DNA from: Paenibacillus harenae DSM 16969
GTDB lineage: Bacteria; Bacillota; Bacilli; Paenibacillales; Paenibacillaceae
DNA length: 64,000 bases
Direction of reading: 5' to 3'
Assembly (NCBI RefSeq): GCF_000422465.1
Contig: NZ_KE383842.1
Span: 1,137,845-1,201,844, forward strand
The position numbers and the translations under genes were made by a program. Below are positions 8,596-17,237 of this stretch, in pieces; within the stretch, counting starts at the first letter, position 1, and the number at the start of each line of letters is the position of its first letter. The notes beneath the pieces are model-generated. The model saw nothing but the letters and a program-made list of their open reading frames with translations, did no database searches and was not told where the DNA came from.

Positions 8596-8777
8596 GCTGT
8601 CGTCTGAACGGGTTGCTGCCGGATCAGATGCAGAAGGAACAAAAGGGCTTCCTTTACTTAAGTAAGCTTCAATCATACCGCTTTGAGTCTTGCCAACTTT
8701 AATCATTCGATTGCGTGACATTTGTGCCCAAGCTTGAATATCTTCATAAAACCCAGGATAGGAAAGCTCCAGCTCAG
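8548..8777 (-). pseudogene. Fragment of a TusA-DsrE sulfur-carrier fusion gene
   Basis: On the minus strand an open stretch encodes the second half of a TusA domain (YPGFYEDIQAWAQMSRNRM...) and a Pro/Ala/Ser linker, then the start of a DsrE domain (SSMVVFSGDLDKAI), before a TAA at 8548. The TusA Cys-containing N-terminus and nearly all of DsrE are missing. Such TusA-DsrE fusions normally act in sulfane-sulfur relay. The right end meets the 3' end of the HxlR gene and the left end meets the NUDIX fragment, so this is the middle of a deleted gene trapped between two breakpoints. Confidence 0.6.
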
Positions 8778-9191
8778 TCAGGTCGTTGACTGTTCCTCGG
8801 AAGCATATAGATTCATCTTAGCTTGATGGGCATGTGGCGCTACCCCATTAACTCTGTTTTTATGCTTCTCCCCCCAGTCCTTCATAAGTAAAATGATTGG
8901 TTCCAAAGTTCTTCCGAAATCAGTTAGAGAATACTCTACCCTTGGAGGGACCTCTTTATAAATCTCGCGGTGAATTATTCCATCTCGTTCCAACTCCCTT
9001 AACTGTAAAGTAAGCATACGTTGAGTAATACAAGGATGAAGTTTTCGAAATTCGTTAAACCTCTTTTTGCCGTCAATAAGATGATAAAGTATGATCCCTT
9101 TCCATTTTCCGCCAATTACATCCAATGTTGTCTCCACTGGACATCCTTCAGAGTTGGAAGAATAATCAAATCCAATTTTTCGATTTCTCAT
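8778..9191 (-). CDS. HxlR-family transcriptional regulator
   Basis: 137 residues. HxlR winged helix with the conserved GCPVETTLDVIGGKWKGIIL, RFNEFRKLHP, ITQRMLTLQLRELERDGII and VEYSLTDFGRTL. Cys near the N-terminus (SEGCPVE) is the position used as a redox sensor in YodB/HypR-type members. Start at 9191, because AGGAG lies 8 bases upstream; an in-frame start at 9233 lacks such a site. It is divergent from the quinone reductase gene, matching the yodB-type pairing in which the regulator represses a quinone reductase until electrophiles modify the Cys. Its last codons lie against the TusA-DsrE scar and may be altered. Confidence 0.92.
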   Translation of the reverse strand: MRNRKIGFDYSSNSEGCPVETTLDVIGGKWKGIILYHLIDGKKRFNEFRKLHPCITQRMLTLQLRELERDGIIHREIYKEVPPRVEYSLTDFGRTLEPIILLMKDWGEKHKNRVNGVAPHAHQAKMNLYASEEQSTT

Positions 9192-9333
9192 GTAGTTCAC
9201 TCCTAATAGTATATTTTTTGATACTATATACAATTAATGTGCGTACTTCTTATATTTAAATTATACATTATAATGAAACTCATGCGACACATAATAAAGT
9301 ATAGTAAGCAAAAAACAGATGGAGAGTGAAATC

Positions 9334-10107
9334 ATGAAGAAGAATGTGATGATTGTTTATGCGCATCCCGAACCAACGTCGTTGACCCGCCAGCTCGTTG
9401 AGGAGTCTGTGCAGACACTTCAGGAACAAGGGCACGAAGTCGCGTTGTCGGACCTGTACGGTATGCACTGGAAGGCAGTGTTCGATGAACGCGACTTCCC
9501 GACCAGAGCTAATCCCGATCGACTGTCCTTCGTGACAGAGTCGGGGCACGCCTACTCGACTGACCAACAGACAGCAGACGTTACATCCGAGCAGCAGAAG
9601 CTGGTTGCCGCCGACGCGGTGATATTCCATTTTCCGCTTTGGTGGTTTAGCATGCCAGCCATCCTTAAGGGCTGGGTGGACCGGGTGTTCGCTTATGGGT
9701 TGGCTTATGGCTACAAAGGTGAAGGAAATCGCTATCGCTACGGCAATGGTGGCTTGAAAGGAAAGCGGGCAATGCTGTCAGTGACCGTCGGGGGGCCGGA
9801 GATAGACTATTCGCCGCGAGGCATCAACGGGCCACTAGAGCAGCTACTGTTCCCTATCACCCACGGTACTCTCTTCTTCTCCGGCATGGATGTGCTACCT
9901 ACTCATGCGGTTTACGGAACCGGTCGCATCACGGCAGCCGATGTAGACGCAGCGAAAGTAGCTTGGCGCTCACGTCTCGAGCATCTCTTCGAGGACGAGT
10001 CCATCCCCTTCCGGCGTCAAAATGGTGGAGACTATCCGGACCGCCACGTACTCGCAAACCATGTCGCTGTTGGACAGACCGGATTGTTGGCTCACATTGC
10101 AGAATAG
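9334..10107 (+). CDS. NAD(P)H dehydrogenase (quinone), flavodoxin fold
   Basis: 257 residues of the NQO1/KefF-like family. It opens with the flavin-phosphate loop region VMIVYAHPEPTSLTRQL and contains HFPLWWFSMPAILKGWVDRVF, the stretch that binds the isoalloxazine ring, followed by a GGP loop. It should catalyse two-electron reduction of quinones with FMN or FAD, protecting against quinone and electrophile stress. ATG 9334 is preferred over 9319 because GGAGAG lies 7 bases before it. The HxlR gene is divergent and likely controls it. The C-terminus (about residues 220-257) is longer than minimal members and not recognisable. Confidence 0.9.
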   Translation: MKKNVMIVYAHPEPTSLTRQLVEESVQTLQEQGHEVALSDLYGMHWKAVFDERDFPTRANPDRLSFVTESGHAYSTDQQTADVTSEQQKLVAADAVIFHFPLWWFSMPAILKGWVDRVFAYGLAYGYKGEGNRYRYGNGGLKGKRAMLSVTVGGPEIDYSPRGINGPLEQLLFPITHGTLFFSGMDVLPTHAVYGTGRITAADVDAAKVAWRSRLEHLFEDESIPFRRQNGGDYPDRHVLANHVAVGQTGLLAHIAE

Positions 10108-10323
10108 CGTAGCGCGCCCCGGAGAAAGGGGGTTCAGCGGTTATCGGAACAGTGATCACCATACTGGAGTTGTACCTTTGCAGTTGCGCGTAACAAGTCG
10201 GAAGACTCGGGTAGGATAACACAGCGGCGATAGTGGCGGTCTATGCATGAATATGAATTAATCGGAATAGGTTATTATGCGGAGCCGTACAAGCTTCGCG
10301 ATTCAAATAAATAGGCGCTTAAG

Positions 10324-10358
10324 AAAGATAGCTCTTGATAACGAGAGCTATCTTTTTT
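10324..10358 (+). terminator. Rho-independent terminator
   Basis: AAGATAGCTCT / GAGAGCTATCTT stem with a TGATAAC-type loop and seven or more Ts. It lies 217 bases past the quinone reductase stop and is the only good terminator for that gene. Confidence 0.75.
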
Positions 10359-10404
10359 TGTTTTTAATTTATATTAATAAAGAAAAGCATTTTTTCGTTT
10401 TGGG

Positions 10405-10660
10405 GTACGAAAATTTTAACTAGACGGGCATGGGGTTGGGACAGCAGAACGCAAAATACGTACGTTTACAATTGTGTTGCATCGTGATTTGGTCATGATG
10501 GGCTAAGTTTTGTTGCATTAAGCCTCCAATCACTTGTTAATACAATGTATTACACAACACAATCGATCTTGTGCTGTATTCTTAACGTACGGACAAATGC
10601 TTAGTTTAAGGGCGTTTCCGGCTTAACGTACGAAATCCGCGTTTTGTTGGCGGGACCACA
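10405..10660. other. Non-coding stretch with repeated CTTAACGTACG words
   Basis: No credible gene lies between 10108 and 10959. CTTAACGTACG occurs twice directly (10581-10591, 10622-10632), with the opposite-orientation word CGTACGTTTA at 10459-10468. ATTGTGTTG (10471-10479) is answered by CAACACAAT (10555-10563). This could be a decayed non-autonomous element; nothing identifies one. Confidence 0.3.
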
Positions 10661-10686
10661 TACCACATAAGAGATAACAAGAGAGG

Positions 10687-10723
10687 AAAAGGAGCTGCGC
10701 CAACTGTCGCAGTTCCTTTTTTT
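10687..10723 (+). terminator. Rho-independent terminator-like hairpin
   Basis: AAAAGGAGCTGCG pairs with CGCAGTTCCTTTT (one G-U) across an 8-base loop, then a T run. No gene ends nearby, so it may be left over from a lost gene. Confidence 0.6.
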
Positions 10724-10734
10724 GTGACCAAAAT

Positions 10735-10761
10735 AAAAAACCGGCAGAGCTGCCGGTTTCA
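10735..10761 (-). terminator. Hairpin oriented as a minus-strand terminator
   Basis: AAACCGGCA / TGCCGGTTT stem. On the minus strand it is followed by a T run. No minus-strand gene lies to its right, so its role is unclear; it insulates the helD promoter from the left. Confidence 0.5.
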
Positions 10762-10778
10762 ACGTCATTATAAATCAT

Positions 10779-10911
10779 TTGCGTACAGAGGAGTACTATG
10801 CTATGATGATAGAACTATTGCTTATAATGTCTAAAAAAAGACATAATTAGTTTATTTTATCTACAATATCATTGTAGCACGAGAGCTCATGGGTTGTCAA
10901 ATGTTATTTCT
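10779..10911 (+). promoter_or_regulatory. helD promoter and structured leader
   Basis: TTGCGT (10779-10784), 17-base spacer, TATGAT (10802-10807). The roughly 145-base leader holds two hairpins, ATGTCT/AGACAT (10827-10844) and the perfect CTACAAT-ATC-ATTGTAG (10861-10877). After these comes the 18-base element TTGTCAAATGTTATTTCT (10894-10911), found again with one mismatch in the rph leader at 53431-53448. Shared control of the two genes is inferred. Confidence 0.5.
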
Positions 10912-10959
10912 CTATTTCTCATCTCCATTATTAGACGGAAAAGGAGCGTGTTCAGAAAG

Positions 10960-13383
10960 ATGATGCACACAGAGGATTGGCGGCAAGAACAGGAACGGCT
11001 GAATCAGGTTACGGGAAAGCTGCAGGCCGAAATCGTCGGGCTCGAGCCGGAGGTGGCAGGGCTGCGCAGCCAGGTGACGGACATCCGCAAACGATTTTGG
11101 GAGGAAGTTACGGTCAACACGAGCACGGACGAAGACTTTGAAGAAACCTTCTTATTGATTAAGCAGCAAGCTGCGGTATTGTCCGAACGGGAGCGCAGCC
11201 ATAGACAACTGTCGCAGCAATGGAAGAATTTGAACCGTCTGCTGCCGTCTCCCTACTTCGGGCGCATCGACTTTCAAGAGAATGGCCTGGGCTTCAGCGA
11301 GCAAATCTACATCGGCGTATCGTCCTTCGTCGAAAAAGACGGAATGAATTTTCTCGTGTATGACTGGCGTACTCCTATCGCGAGCCTATATTACGACTAT
11401 TCCCCGGGAGCGGTCGCCTATGAAACGCCGGGCGGACAAATCACGGGGACGATGGAGCTGAAGCGTCAATACCAGATCCGCAATGGGCAGCTCCACAATT
11501 TATTCGACGCGAGCTTAACGATCGGCGACGAACTGCTGCAGCAGGTGCTGGGCAAAGGTGCGGATGCACAAATGAAGAGCATTGTTGCGACCATCCAAAA
11601 GGAACAAAACGCCATTATCCGCAACGACAAAAGCCGGATGTTAATTGTGCAGGGGGCAGCCGGCAGCGGGAAAACCTCTGCGGCGCTGCAGAGGGCGGCG
11701 TACTTGCTGTACAAACATCGAGAGAGGCTTAAGGCTGACCAGATCGTACTTTTCTCGCCCAACCCCATGTTCAACAGCTATGTATCCACGGTTCTGCCCG
11801 AGCTGGGCGAGGAGAATATGCAGCAGACGACCTTCCAGGAATATCTTGAATATTGGCTTGGAGCAACGTATCGTCTTGAGGACCCGTTCGATCAGATCGA
11901 ATTCGTGCTGACTGGAGAATCAACGCAAGGGTATGAAGCCCGCCTGAACGGGATCAAATATAAGGCCTCGGATGCTTTCCTGCAAGCCCTTCAAAGCTAT
12001 GCGCTATGGCTGGGGAAGGAAGGAATGCTCTTCAACAGCGTCCGTTTCCGGGACCGCGATTTGATCACCGCAGAGCAAATGAAATCGCAGTTTTATAGCT
12101 ATGACTCTTCCGTCCGCCTGACTAATCGCGTCCTTCTGCTGCAGGAGTGGTTGCTCAAGCAGATGGCCATGCTGGAACGTAAAGAGCAGGATGCCCTCTG
12201 GGTGCAGGAGGAGTTGAATTATCTCGACAAGGAGCAGTATGCTGAAGCGTATAATATGCTGCATCATGAGAAAGGTGTCTTTGACTTTGCCGAACAATAC
12301 GCCGAAGCCAATGACAGGATGCGCAACAAGCGCCGTCGGGACGAGGGTGACTTTGATTTCGCCGAAAATGAGGAAGAACTGCTCCGCCGAATGATCGTGA
12401 AGGAGAGCTTCAAACCGCTGCGGCGTAGTGTAAAGCGTCTAATGTTCATAGATGTAAATGGACTGTACGCCCAGCTGTTCGGCAACAAAGAGGATTACCG
12501 GAAGATGACGAATGAGGCAGAGTTACCCGCACATTGGACGGAAATCTGCGAGCAAACCAAAGAGAAGCTAAGCCGATTCGAGCTGTTTTATGAGGATGCG
12601 ACCCCGTACCTGTATTTAAAAGAACTCATGGAGGGCGTTCGGACAAATACGGAAGTACGCCATATATTCGTCGATGAGGGTCAGGATTATTCGATGTTTC
12701 AATATGAATATCTCAAAAAACTGTTCCCCCGTGCCCGCATGACGGTGCTTGGCGATTTTGGGCAGGCCATCTTCACTCAAGCAACGAATTTGCATGAATC
12801 AGATTCGCCGCTGATCCGGCTTTATGGCGAAGCAGAGACGAGTTTGATTCGCCTGGCTCGCAGTTATCGTTCAACCCGAGAGATTGTGAAGTTCACGAGG
12901 TCGCTGCTGCCGGTCGGCGAGGAGATCGTACCGTTCGAGAGGAGCGGCAAGAAGCCGCTTCTCTCGAAGACAGACAGCGGCGAGGAACGAGCGACCCGAA
13001 TAGCGGCGGATCTCGCAGCTCTTCAAGCCGAAGGCTTCGGCTCCATCGCTGTCATTACGAAGACTGAGGCTGAGAGCAGCAAAGCTTATAATCTTCTGTT
13101 GTCCATGGGCTGTCAGAATCTGCGGCTCATTAAGAAAGAGACGCCCACCTTCGAGAACGGAACGATGGTTATTCCCGCTTATCTCGCCAAAGGCGTTGAA
13201 TTCGATGCCGTGCTGATCTACGATGCTTCTTCCGAGAAGTACCGCCGCGAAAGCGAACGCAAGCTCTTCTATACGGCATGTACGCGCGCAATGCATCGGC
13301 TTCAGCTTTATGCGACAGGAGAATGGACACCCTACATCCAGGCAATAGATACGACTTTATATGAGGTGCAGATTTTTCAATGA
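10960..13383 (+). CDS. helD: HelD-like RNA polymerase recycling ATPase (UvrD-family helicase fold)
   Basis: About 807 residues, close to B. subtilis HelD (774). An N-terminal coiled coil (about 1-110), the arm that enters the RNA polymerase channel, is followed by a superfamily 1 motor: Walker A GAAGSGKTSAALQRAAYLLY, Walker B HIFVDEGQDYSMFQ, LARSYRST, the late motif AKGVEFDAVLIYDAS and ACTRAMHRL. HelD removes stalled RNA polymerase from DNA and recycles it; relatives (HelR) free polymerase from rifamycins. Start ATG 10960 or 10963: AAGGAG lies 13 bases upstream, and the frame could extend to TTG 10894, which lies inside the leader element. Its presence with rph in one region suggests rifamycin tolerance, which is inference. 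Confidence 0.9.
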   Translation: MMHTEDWRQEQERLNQVTGKLQAEIVGLEPEVAGLRSQVTDIRKRFWEEVTVNTSTDEDFEETFLLIKQQAAVLSERERSHRQLSQQWKNLNRLLPSPYFGRIDFQENGLGFSEQIYIGVSSFVEKDGMNFLVYDWRTPIASLYYDYSPGAVAYETPGGQITGTMELKRQYQIRNGQLHNLFDASLTIGDELLQQVLGKGADAQMKSIVATIQKEQNAIIRNDKSRMLIVQGAAGSGKTSAALQRAAYLLYKHRERLKADQIVLFSPNPMFNSYVSTVLPELGEENMQQTTFQEYLEYWLGATYRLEDPFDQIEFVLTGESTQGYEARLNGIKYKASDAFLQALQSYALWLGKEGMLFNSVRFRDRDLITAEQMKSQFYSYDSSVRLTNRVLLLQEWLLKQMAMLERKEQDALWVQEELNYLDKEQYAEAYNMLHHEKGVFDFAEQYAEANDRMRNKRRRDEGDFDFAENEEELLRRMIVKESFKPLRRSVKRLMFIDVNGLYAQLFGNKEDYRKMTNEAELPAHWTEICEQTKEKLSRFELFYEDATPYLYLKELMEGVRTNTEVRHIFVDEGQDYSMFQYEYLKKLFPRARMTVLGDFGQAIFTQATNLHESDSPLIRLYGEAETSLIRLARSYRSTREIVKFTRSLLPVGEEIVPFERSGKKPLLSKTDSGEERATRIAADLAALQAEGFGSIAVITKTEAESSKAYNLLLSMGCQNLRLIKKETPTFENGTMVIPAYLAKGVEFDAVLIYDASSEKYRRESERKLFYTACTRAMHRLQLYATGEWTPYIQAIDTTLYEVQIFQ

Positions 13384-13495
13384 TCAGACACTTCAGTTGT
13401 TGGTAAAAACGACTGGGGAATGGGTATTTCTTGAAATTACTTTTTTCAAAGTTACCGATCCTCCGGAACTATGGCGCAAAGGCCATTGTAGAAGT

Positions 13496-13799
13496 TTATG
13501 GCCGAACATTGCTAGGCGAAGCGACGGGTTCGGCTTTTGTTTTATGATAGTGGTTCATGAGCATATTGAAATACACCAGCAACAAACTTTGCAAATAGAT
13601 GTACACGGTGAATGAATATAATAAATTCCATTTTTTGTATGTGTAAACCCCGGCAATATGGCCTATCTCTTCAATCCCAATGCCCACCAAGGAGTAGGCT
13701 ATAATGTATATCATCAAAGAAAGCCAATACAACGATCAAACTGATCGATAGTACCATGTAAGCCGTCCACCTTAATCTTAAAAAATTGGGTATATTCAT
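13496..13799 (-). pseudogene. CBO0543-like membrane protein, frameshifted
   Basis: From ATG 13799 the minus strand encodes MNIPNFLRLRWTAYMV and a hydrophobic helix. The membrane protein then continues only in another frame from about 13733 (LYWLSLMIYIIAYSLVGIG, then the GVYTYKKWNLLY segment) to the stop at 13496. HYKKWN-like and hydrophobic segments resemble the Firmicutes CBO0543 membrane family, which is longer (roughly 160 residues). A single-base slip plus loss of part of the protein would explain it. No strong ribosome site precedes it. The rest of the 13384-13905 gap shows nothing else. Confidence 0.45.
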
Positions 13800-13920
13800 T
13801 ATGTTCCACTTTATGAAAATTTAATCAATATAAATGGCTGAAAGCGGCAACGAGGTCCAACTGCCCGGATAATTGACTCGTTAGATGTTACATCGCATAA
13901 TCTAAATGAGGAGAAATAGA

Positions 13921-15027
13921 GTGGAATCCAAAGGGGAAAATATGCGGAAAACAAAAATAATGGCTTGGACTGAAAAGTGGAATGAGATGTACACCTTGGA
14001 ATCTGAAAAGATTAGCCGCATTTTTACTGACGAAATGGTTGCCATTTATCATATTGGAAGTACATCTATTCCCCCTATCGGGTATGCTAAACCAATTATT
14101 GATATATTAGTTGTCGTTAAGGATATAGAAAAGGTTAACTTGTTCTATGAAGAAATGGCTGAAATAGGTTATTCTAATAGGGGAGAACGGGGAATTGCTT
14201 TAAGACGATATTTTACAAAGGGTGGGGATAACAGAACTCATCATGTCCATATTTTTCAGGATGGAAATAATAACATTAATAAGCATTTAGATTTTAAGGA
14301 ATATTTGCTTACACACCCAGAAGACGCTAAAAAGTACGGAGAGTTAAAAATAAAATTAGCTGAAGAGTTTCCAGATGATACACATAAATATCAAGAAGGA
14401 AAAGAAGCCTTTGTTAATAGACTAGTGGCAAAATCTACCCGTTATAAAAATCCCCGCATGGGAGGAAATATGAAGTTCTTACTTATATTCGGACCTCAGG
14501 CTGTAGGGAAGATGACAGTGGGCCACGAACTTGAAAAAATCACGTCTATGAAGTTGTTTCACAACCATCAGACGATTGAGCTGCTGCATCCTTATTTTGG
14601 CTTCGGACCTGAGATGTGGCGGTTGTCAGCTCTGTTCCGTAAGGAAATCTTTGAGCAGATGTCTATAAGTACCAGCGCCGGATTCATGTTCACCTATGTC
14701 TGGGCGTTCGATTTGCCAGGTGACTGGGAATTTGTCGATCAAGTCTGTGACATCTTTGAGTCTAAGGGGCATGAGGTATGCTTCGTGGAACTCGAGGCTG
14801 ACATAGCTGAAAGGCTTGTACGCAACAAGACCCCGCATCGCTTGCAGAATAAGCCGACTAAGCGGGACGTCGATCGATCAGAAAAGGATTTAATTCAAAC
14901 GATGGAGAAGCATCGGTTGAACTCGTTGCCTGGTGAGATCAAAAGGAAGAACTACATTCGAATTCAAACTACCAACCGAACGCCAGAACAAACAGCACAA
15001 TTCATTAAAGATCGATTTGGGCTATAA
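13921..15027 (+). CDS. GrpB-family nucleotidyltransferase-like domain fused to a P-loop kinase
   Basis: The first 170 residues are a GrpB/UPF0157 domain (YHIGSTSIPPIGYAKPIIDI, the nucleotidyltransferase-like GS...D motif; HHVHIF). The remainder is a separate P-loop kinase-like domain beginning MKFLLIFGPQAVGKMTVG with a Walker A GPQAVGKMT and a Gln/Arg-rich lid (RNKTPHRLQNK). The second part has its own GGGAGG ribosome-like site and ATG at 14470, and the first half is clearly more AT-rich. The two look like neighbouring genes joined by loss of the intervening stop. AGGAGA precedes GTG 13921; ATG 13942 is an alternative. Substrates are unknown for both domains. Confidence 0.75.
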   Translation: MESKGENMRKTKIMAWTEKWNEMYTLESEKISRIFTDEMVAIYHIGSTSIPPIGYAKPIIDILVVVKDIEKVNLFYEEMAEIGYSNRGERGIALRRYFTKGGDNRTHHVHIFQDGNNNINKHLDFKEYLLTHPEDAKKYGELKIKLAEEFPDDTHKYQEGKEAFVNRLVAKSTRYKNPRMGGNMKFLLIFGPQAVGKMTVGHELEKITSMKLFHNHQTIELLHPYFGFGPEMWRLSALFRKEIFEQMSISTSAGFMFTYVWAFDLPGDWEFVDQVCDIFESKGHEVCFVELEADIAERLVRNKTPHRLQNKPTKRDVDRSEKDLIQTMEKHRLNSLPGEIKRKNYIRIQTTNRTPEQTAQFIKDRFGL

Positions 15028-15100
15028 AGGTGGAGAAAAGTGGTGTGGGTACTTATTTTCATGGTGAAAATGATTTAAGGGTGAGAATATGAAGAGTTCA

Positions 15101-15140
15101 AGGCAGCCGGTCAAAATACAGAAAATCGGCTGCCTTTATT
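15101..15140. terminator. Rho-independent terminator
   Basis: GGCAGCCG / CGGCTGCC 8-bp stem with a 16-base loop, then TTTATT. It lies between the convergent GrpB-kinase gene and the helveticin-like gene. Confidence 0.7.
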
Positions 15141-15168
15141 CCAATCTGATCGAATGAAGAACGGTTAT

Positions 15169-16158
15169 TTAAAATATGCTATCAGGAACGTAATAAACTT
15201 TCTGCGTATTTTTTTTATTTACCGGGTCTGTAACTATAGTAAAATAAACGTTGCCGTTTTTTGTCTGCACTCCCTCGATTTCATGGGTCCCCACATTTGT
15301 AATATTCACAAGAGTTTTGTATGCTCCTGTGTTTGACATCATAGCAATCTGCGGAGTGTCACCTTCCGCGCCGCCTGACGTATATATTTCCGTATTACTA
15401 AGCATGTCAGCGCCCTGGAAAGATCCGTTCGGTCTGACTATAGCGCTGCCCGACTGCGTAAAGCTGGCAACGCTGGCGCTTACCGCCGCCGCACTGTCCA
15501 TTCGCACCTGTTCATTGCTGTCAAGAAGCTGGTTCAATTTGACCGTGTCATAAATGGACCAAGTTACGGTTCCTTCTGCTGTTTGTACGCGGAAAACAGT
15601 ATGTGTACTGTTACCGCCGGCATCGACACGGTATGTTTCACCTAATCTTGTACCGGTCTTATTGGCGTAATTCATATAGGTGAACCGATGAAGATCCGTA
15701 TAATCATATGTCGCGCCGGGCGAGTATTGAAGTCTTGCTACTTGGAGCGACCAGTAATACGATGTGGAAGGGTCCGCTTTTGAACTGAAATAAAAGTAGT
15801 TAATCCCATTGTAAGTGTACATATCCAGGGTTTGGCAATGACCGGCATTGGTGACGGTCATCTCATCAACGTATGTGGCGTCACTTCCGTTTATGAGCAA
15901 TCTTGAAAGATAGCATGTTCCCCCAGACCGCTGAGTTACGTAGAGATAAGTTGAAGCGATGTAAGCTTTCTGAACAGCCACGTTGTGATTAAGTCCTTTG
16001 AGATTGTATGCGAGTGTTGCCGAAGCATTTACCGTTTTTGCAGGAGTTGCCGCAAATACGGGCAAAACAGACATCCCAAAAAGAAGAATTGCGAGAACAA
16101 CAGATGCGGTTATTTTTAATTGCTTTTTGTTAATGCCTAACGCGTGAACTTGGTACAT
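15169..16158 (-). CDS. Secreted helveticin J-family protein (putative bacteriolysin)
   Basis: 329 residues with a clear signal peptide: KKQLK, a hydrophobic core, then PVFAA-TPAKT as the likely cleavage region near residue 37. The mature part resembles helveticin J, a class III (large, heat-labile) bacteriocin of Lactobacillus. Shared features are the opening VAVQKAYIASTYLYVTQR, the TDLHRFTYMN stretch, ETYRVDAGGNSTHTVFRV and the closing pattern EIEGVQTKNGNVYFTI. Repeated beta strands suggest a propeller. GGAGGT lies 7 bases before the ATG. No immunity or transport gene is adjacent, and the bacteriocin role is inferred from family resemblance only. Confidence 0.7.
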   Translation of the reverse strand: MYQVHALGINKKQLKITASVVLAILLFGMSVLPVFAATPAKTVNASATLAYNLKGLNHNVAVQKAYIASTYLYVTQRSGGTCYLSRLLINGSDATYVDEMTVTNAGHCQTLDMYTYNGINYFYFSSKADPSTSYYWSLQVARLQYSPGATYDYTDLHRFTYMNYANKTGTRLGETYRVDAGGNSTHTVFRVQTAEGTVTWSIYDTVKLNQLLDSNEQVRMDSAAAVSASVASFTQSGSAIVRPNGSFQGADMLSNTEIYTSGGAEGDTPQIAMMSNTGAYKTLVNITNVGTHEIEGVQTKNGNVYFTIVTDPVNKKNTQKVYYVPDSIF

Positions 16159-16414
16159 GCTGATACCTCCATTAAAATAGATAATAGAATTGGACTTCCG
16201 ACAAATACTGAATATATCGCTGGTTTATGAATACGACCTGATTATCCATTATTAGAGTAAATCTTTGAATAGCCTTTAAGAACCAATAAATGTTAAAATT
16301 TTATTTCCGGTTTGACAGATTCCCACGTGACAGATTACGGAGAGAGAGATTTTTGATAATAATGAAATTGAAATTGAAAAGGGGCAACGACTCGTAATAG
16401 AGGAGGTAATGCTT

Positions 16415-17092
16415 TTGTACAACCATCTAGCACTAATGAACCTTCAAGCAGAAGTTTTGTATACTCATGATCATGCTGGACGTATCACAACAATTAATGA
16501 GTATATAGATCAACCGGCGCCCAGATTTTTTTGGGGGCAGACCACTATTGGCCGTGTCATAAGATTTAGAAACGATGTACCGAACGCCTTAGCCCGCGAC
16601 ATCGTACAATTAGTGGACAGAGGGGATTCAACTTTACGACTAGTCGACGTGATTAAAGCATTCGAAAAGGATACTGAAATTCGCGGCTTTTGGATGGGCC
16701 CAGCTTATGTATTTAATGAAATCGTAACGGAATACACTGACGCTACTCTGGTCACAGAGGACAATAAATACGCTCTGGAACCCGGATTTTCAACTTTATT
16801 ATCGGAGCTAAAATTCCGGGAGCCTTGTTTTATGGTGACGGAAAACAACATGGCTGTATCTGTCTGTTTTAGCGCAAGAAAAACCGATAAAGCTGCAGAG
16901 GCTGGAGTTGAGACATTGGAAGGTTATCGGGGAAAAGGATATGCCATGCGCGTATCATTATCTTGGGCCCAAGCCATAAGTCAGTCTCAAAGAATACCTT
17001 TATACAGTACATCGTGGGATAATTACTCTTCGCTGTCCATAGCAAAACGACTTCATCTTCAGCTTTACGGAACGGATATTTCTATATACTAA
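16415..17092 (+). CDS. GNAT-family N-acetyltransferase
   Basis: 225 residues. The C-terminal third is a GNAT fold: a beta strand (AVSVCFSARKT), GVETLEGYRGKGYAMRVSLS with the acetyl-CoA loop R-x-x-G-x-A (RGKGYA), and LYSTSWDNYSSLSIAKRLH, as in the FR47-like group. The N-terminal 130 residues are family-specific and probably bind the acceptor, which is unknown. GAGGAGG lies only 2 bases before ATG 16409 but 8 before TTG 16415, so TTG is the better start. It converges with the LuxR-type gene. Confidence 0.85.
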   Translation: MYNHLALMNLQAEVLYTHDHAGRITTINEYIDQPAPRFFWGQTTIGRVIRFRNDVPNALARDIVQLVDRGDSTLRLVDVIKAFEKDTEIRGFWMGPAYVFNEIVTEYTDATLVTEDNKYALEPGFSTLLSELKFREPCFMVTENNMAVSVCFSARKTDKAAEAGVETLEGYRGKGYAMRVSLSWAQAISQSQRIPLYSTSWDNYSSLSIAKRLHLQLYGTDISIY

Positions 17093-17205
17093 TATTTGCA
17101 ATGCCATACTAACAATGAAGGCTGGAGGATCCATGACATTGGATGAACCTTACATAACTAAAATTATGTAAACTATTCGGCATGGATCGTATTAAGCCGA
17201 ATCTA

Positions 17206-17235
17206 AAGAGGAGCCGCAGGGATGCGGCTCCTCTT
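17206..17235. terminator. Bidirectional Rho-independent terminator
   Basis: AAGAGGAGCCGCA / TGCGGCTCCTCTT, a perfect 13-bp stem with a 4-base loop, between the converging GNAT and LuxR-type genes. Confidence 0.85.
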
Positions 17236-17237
17236 CG

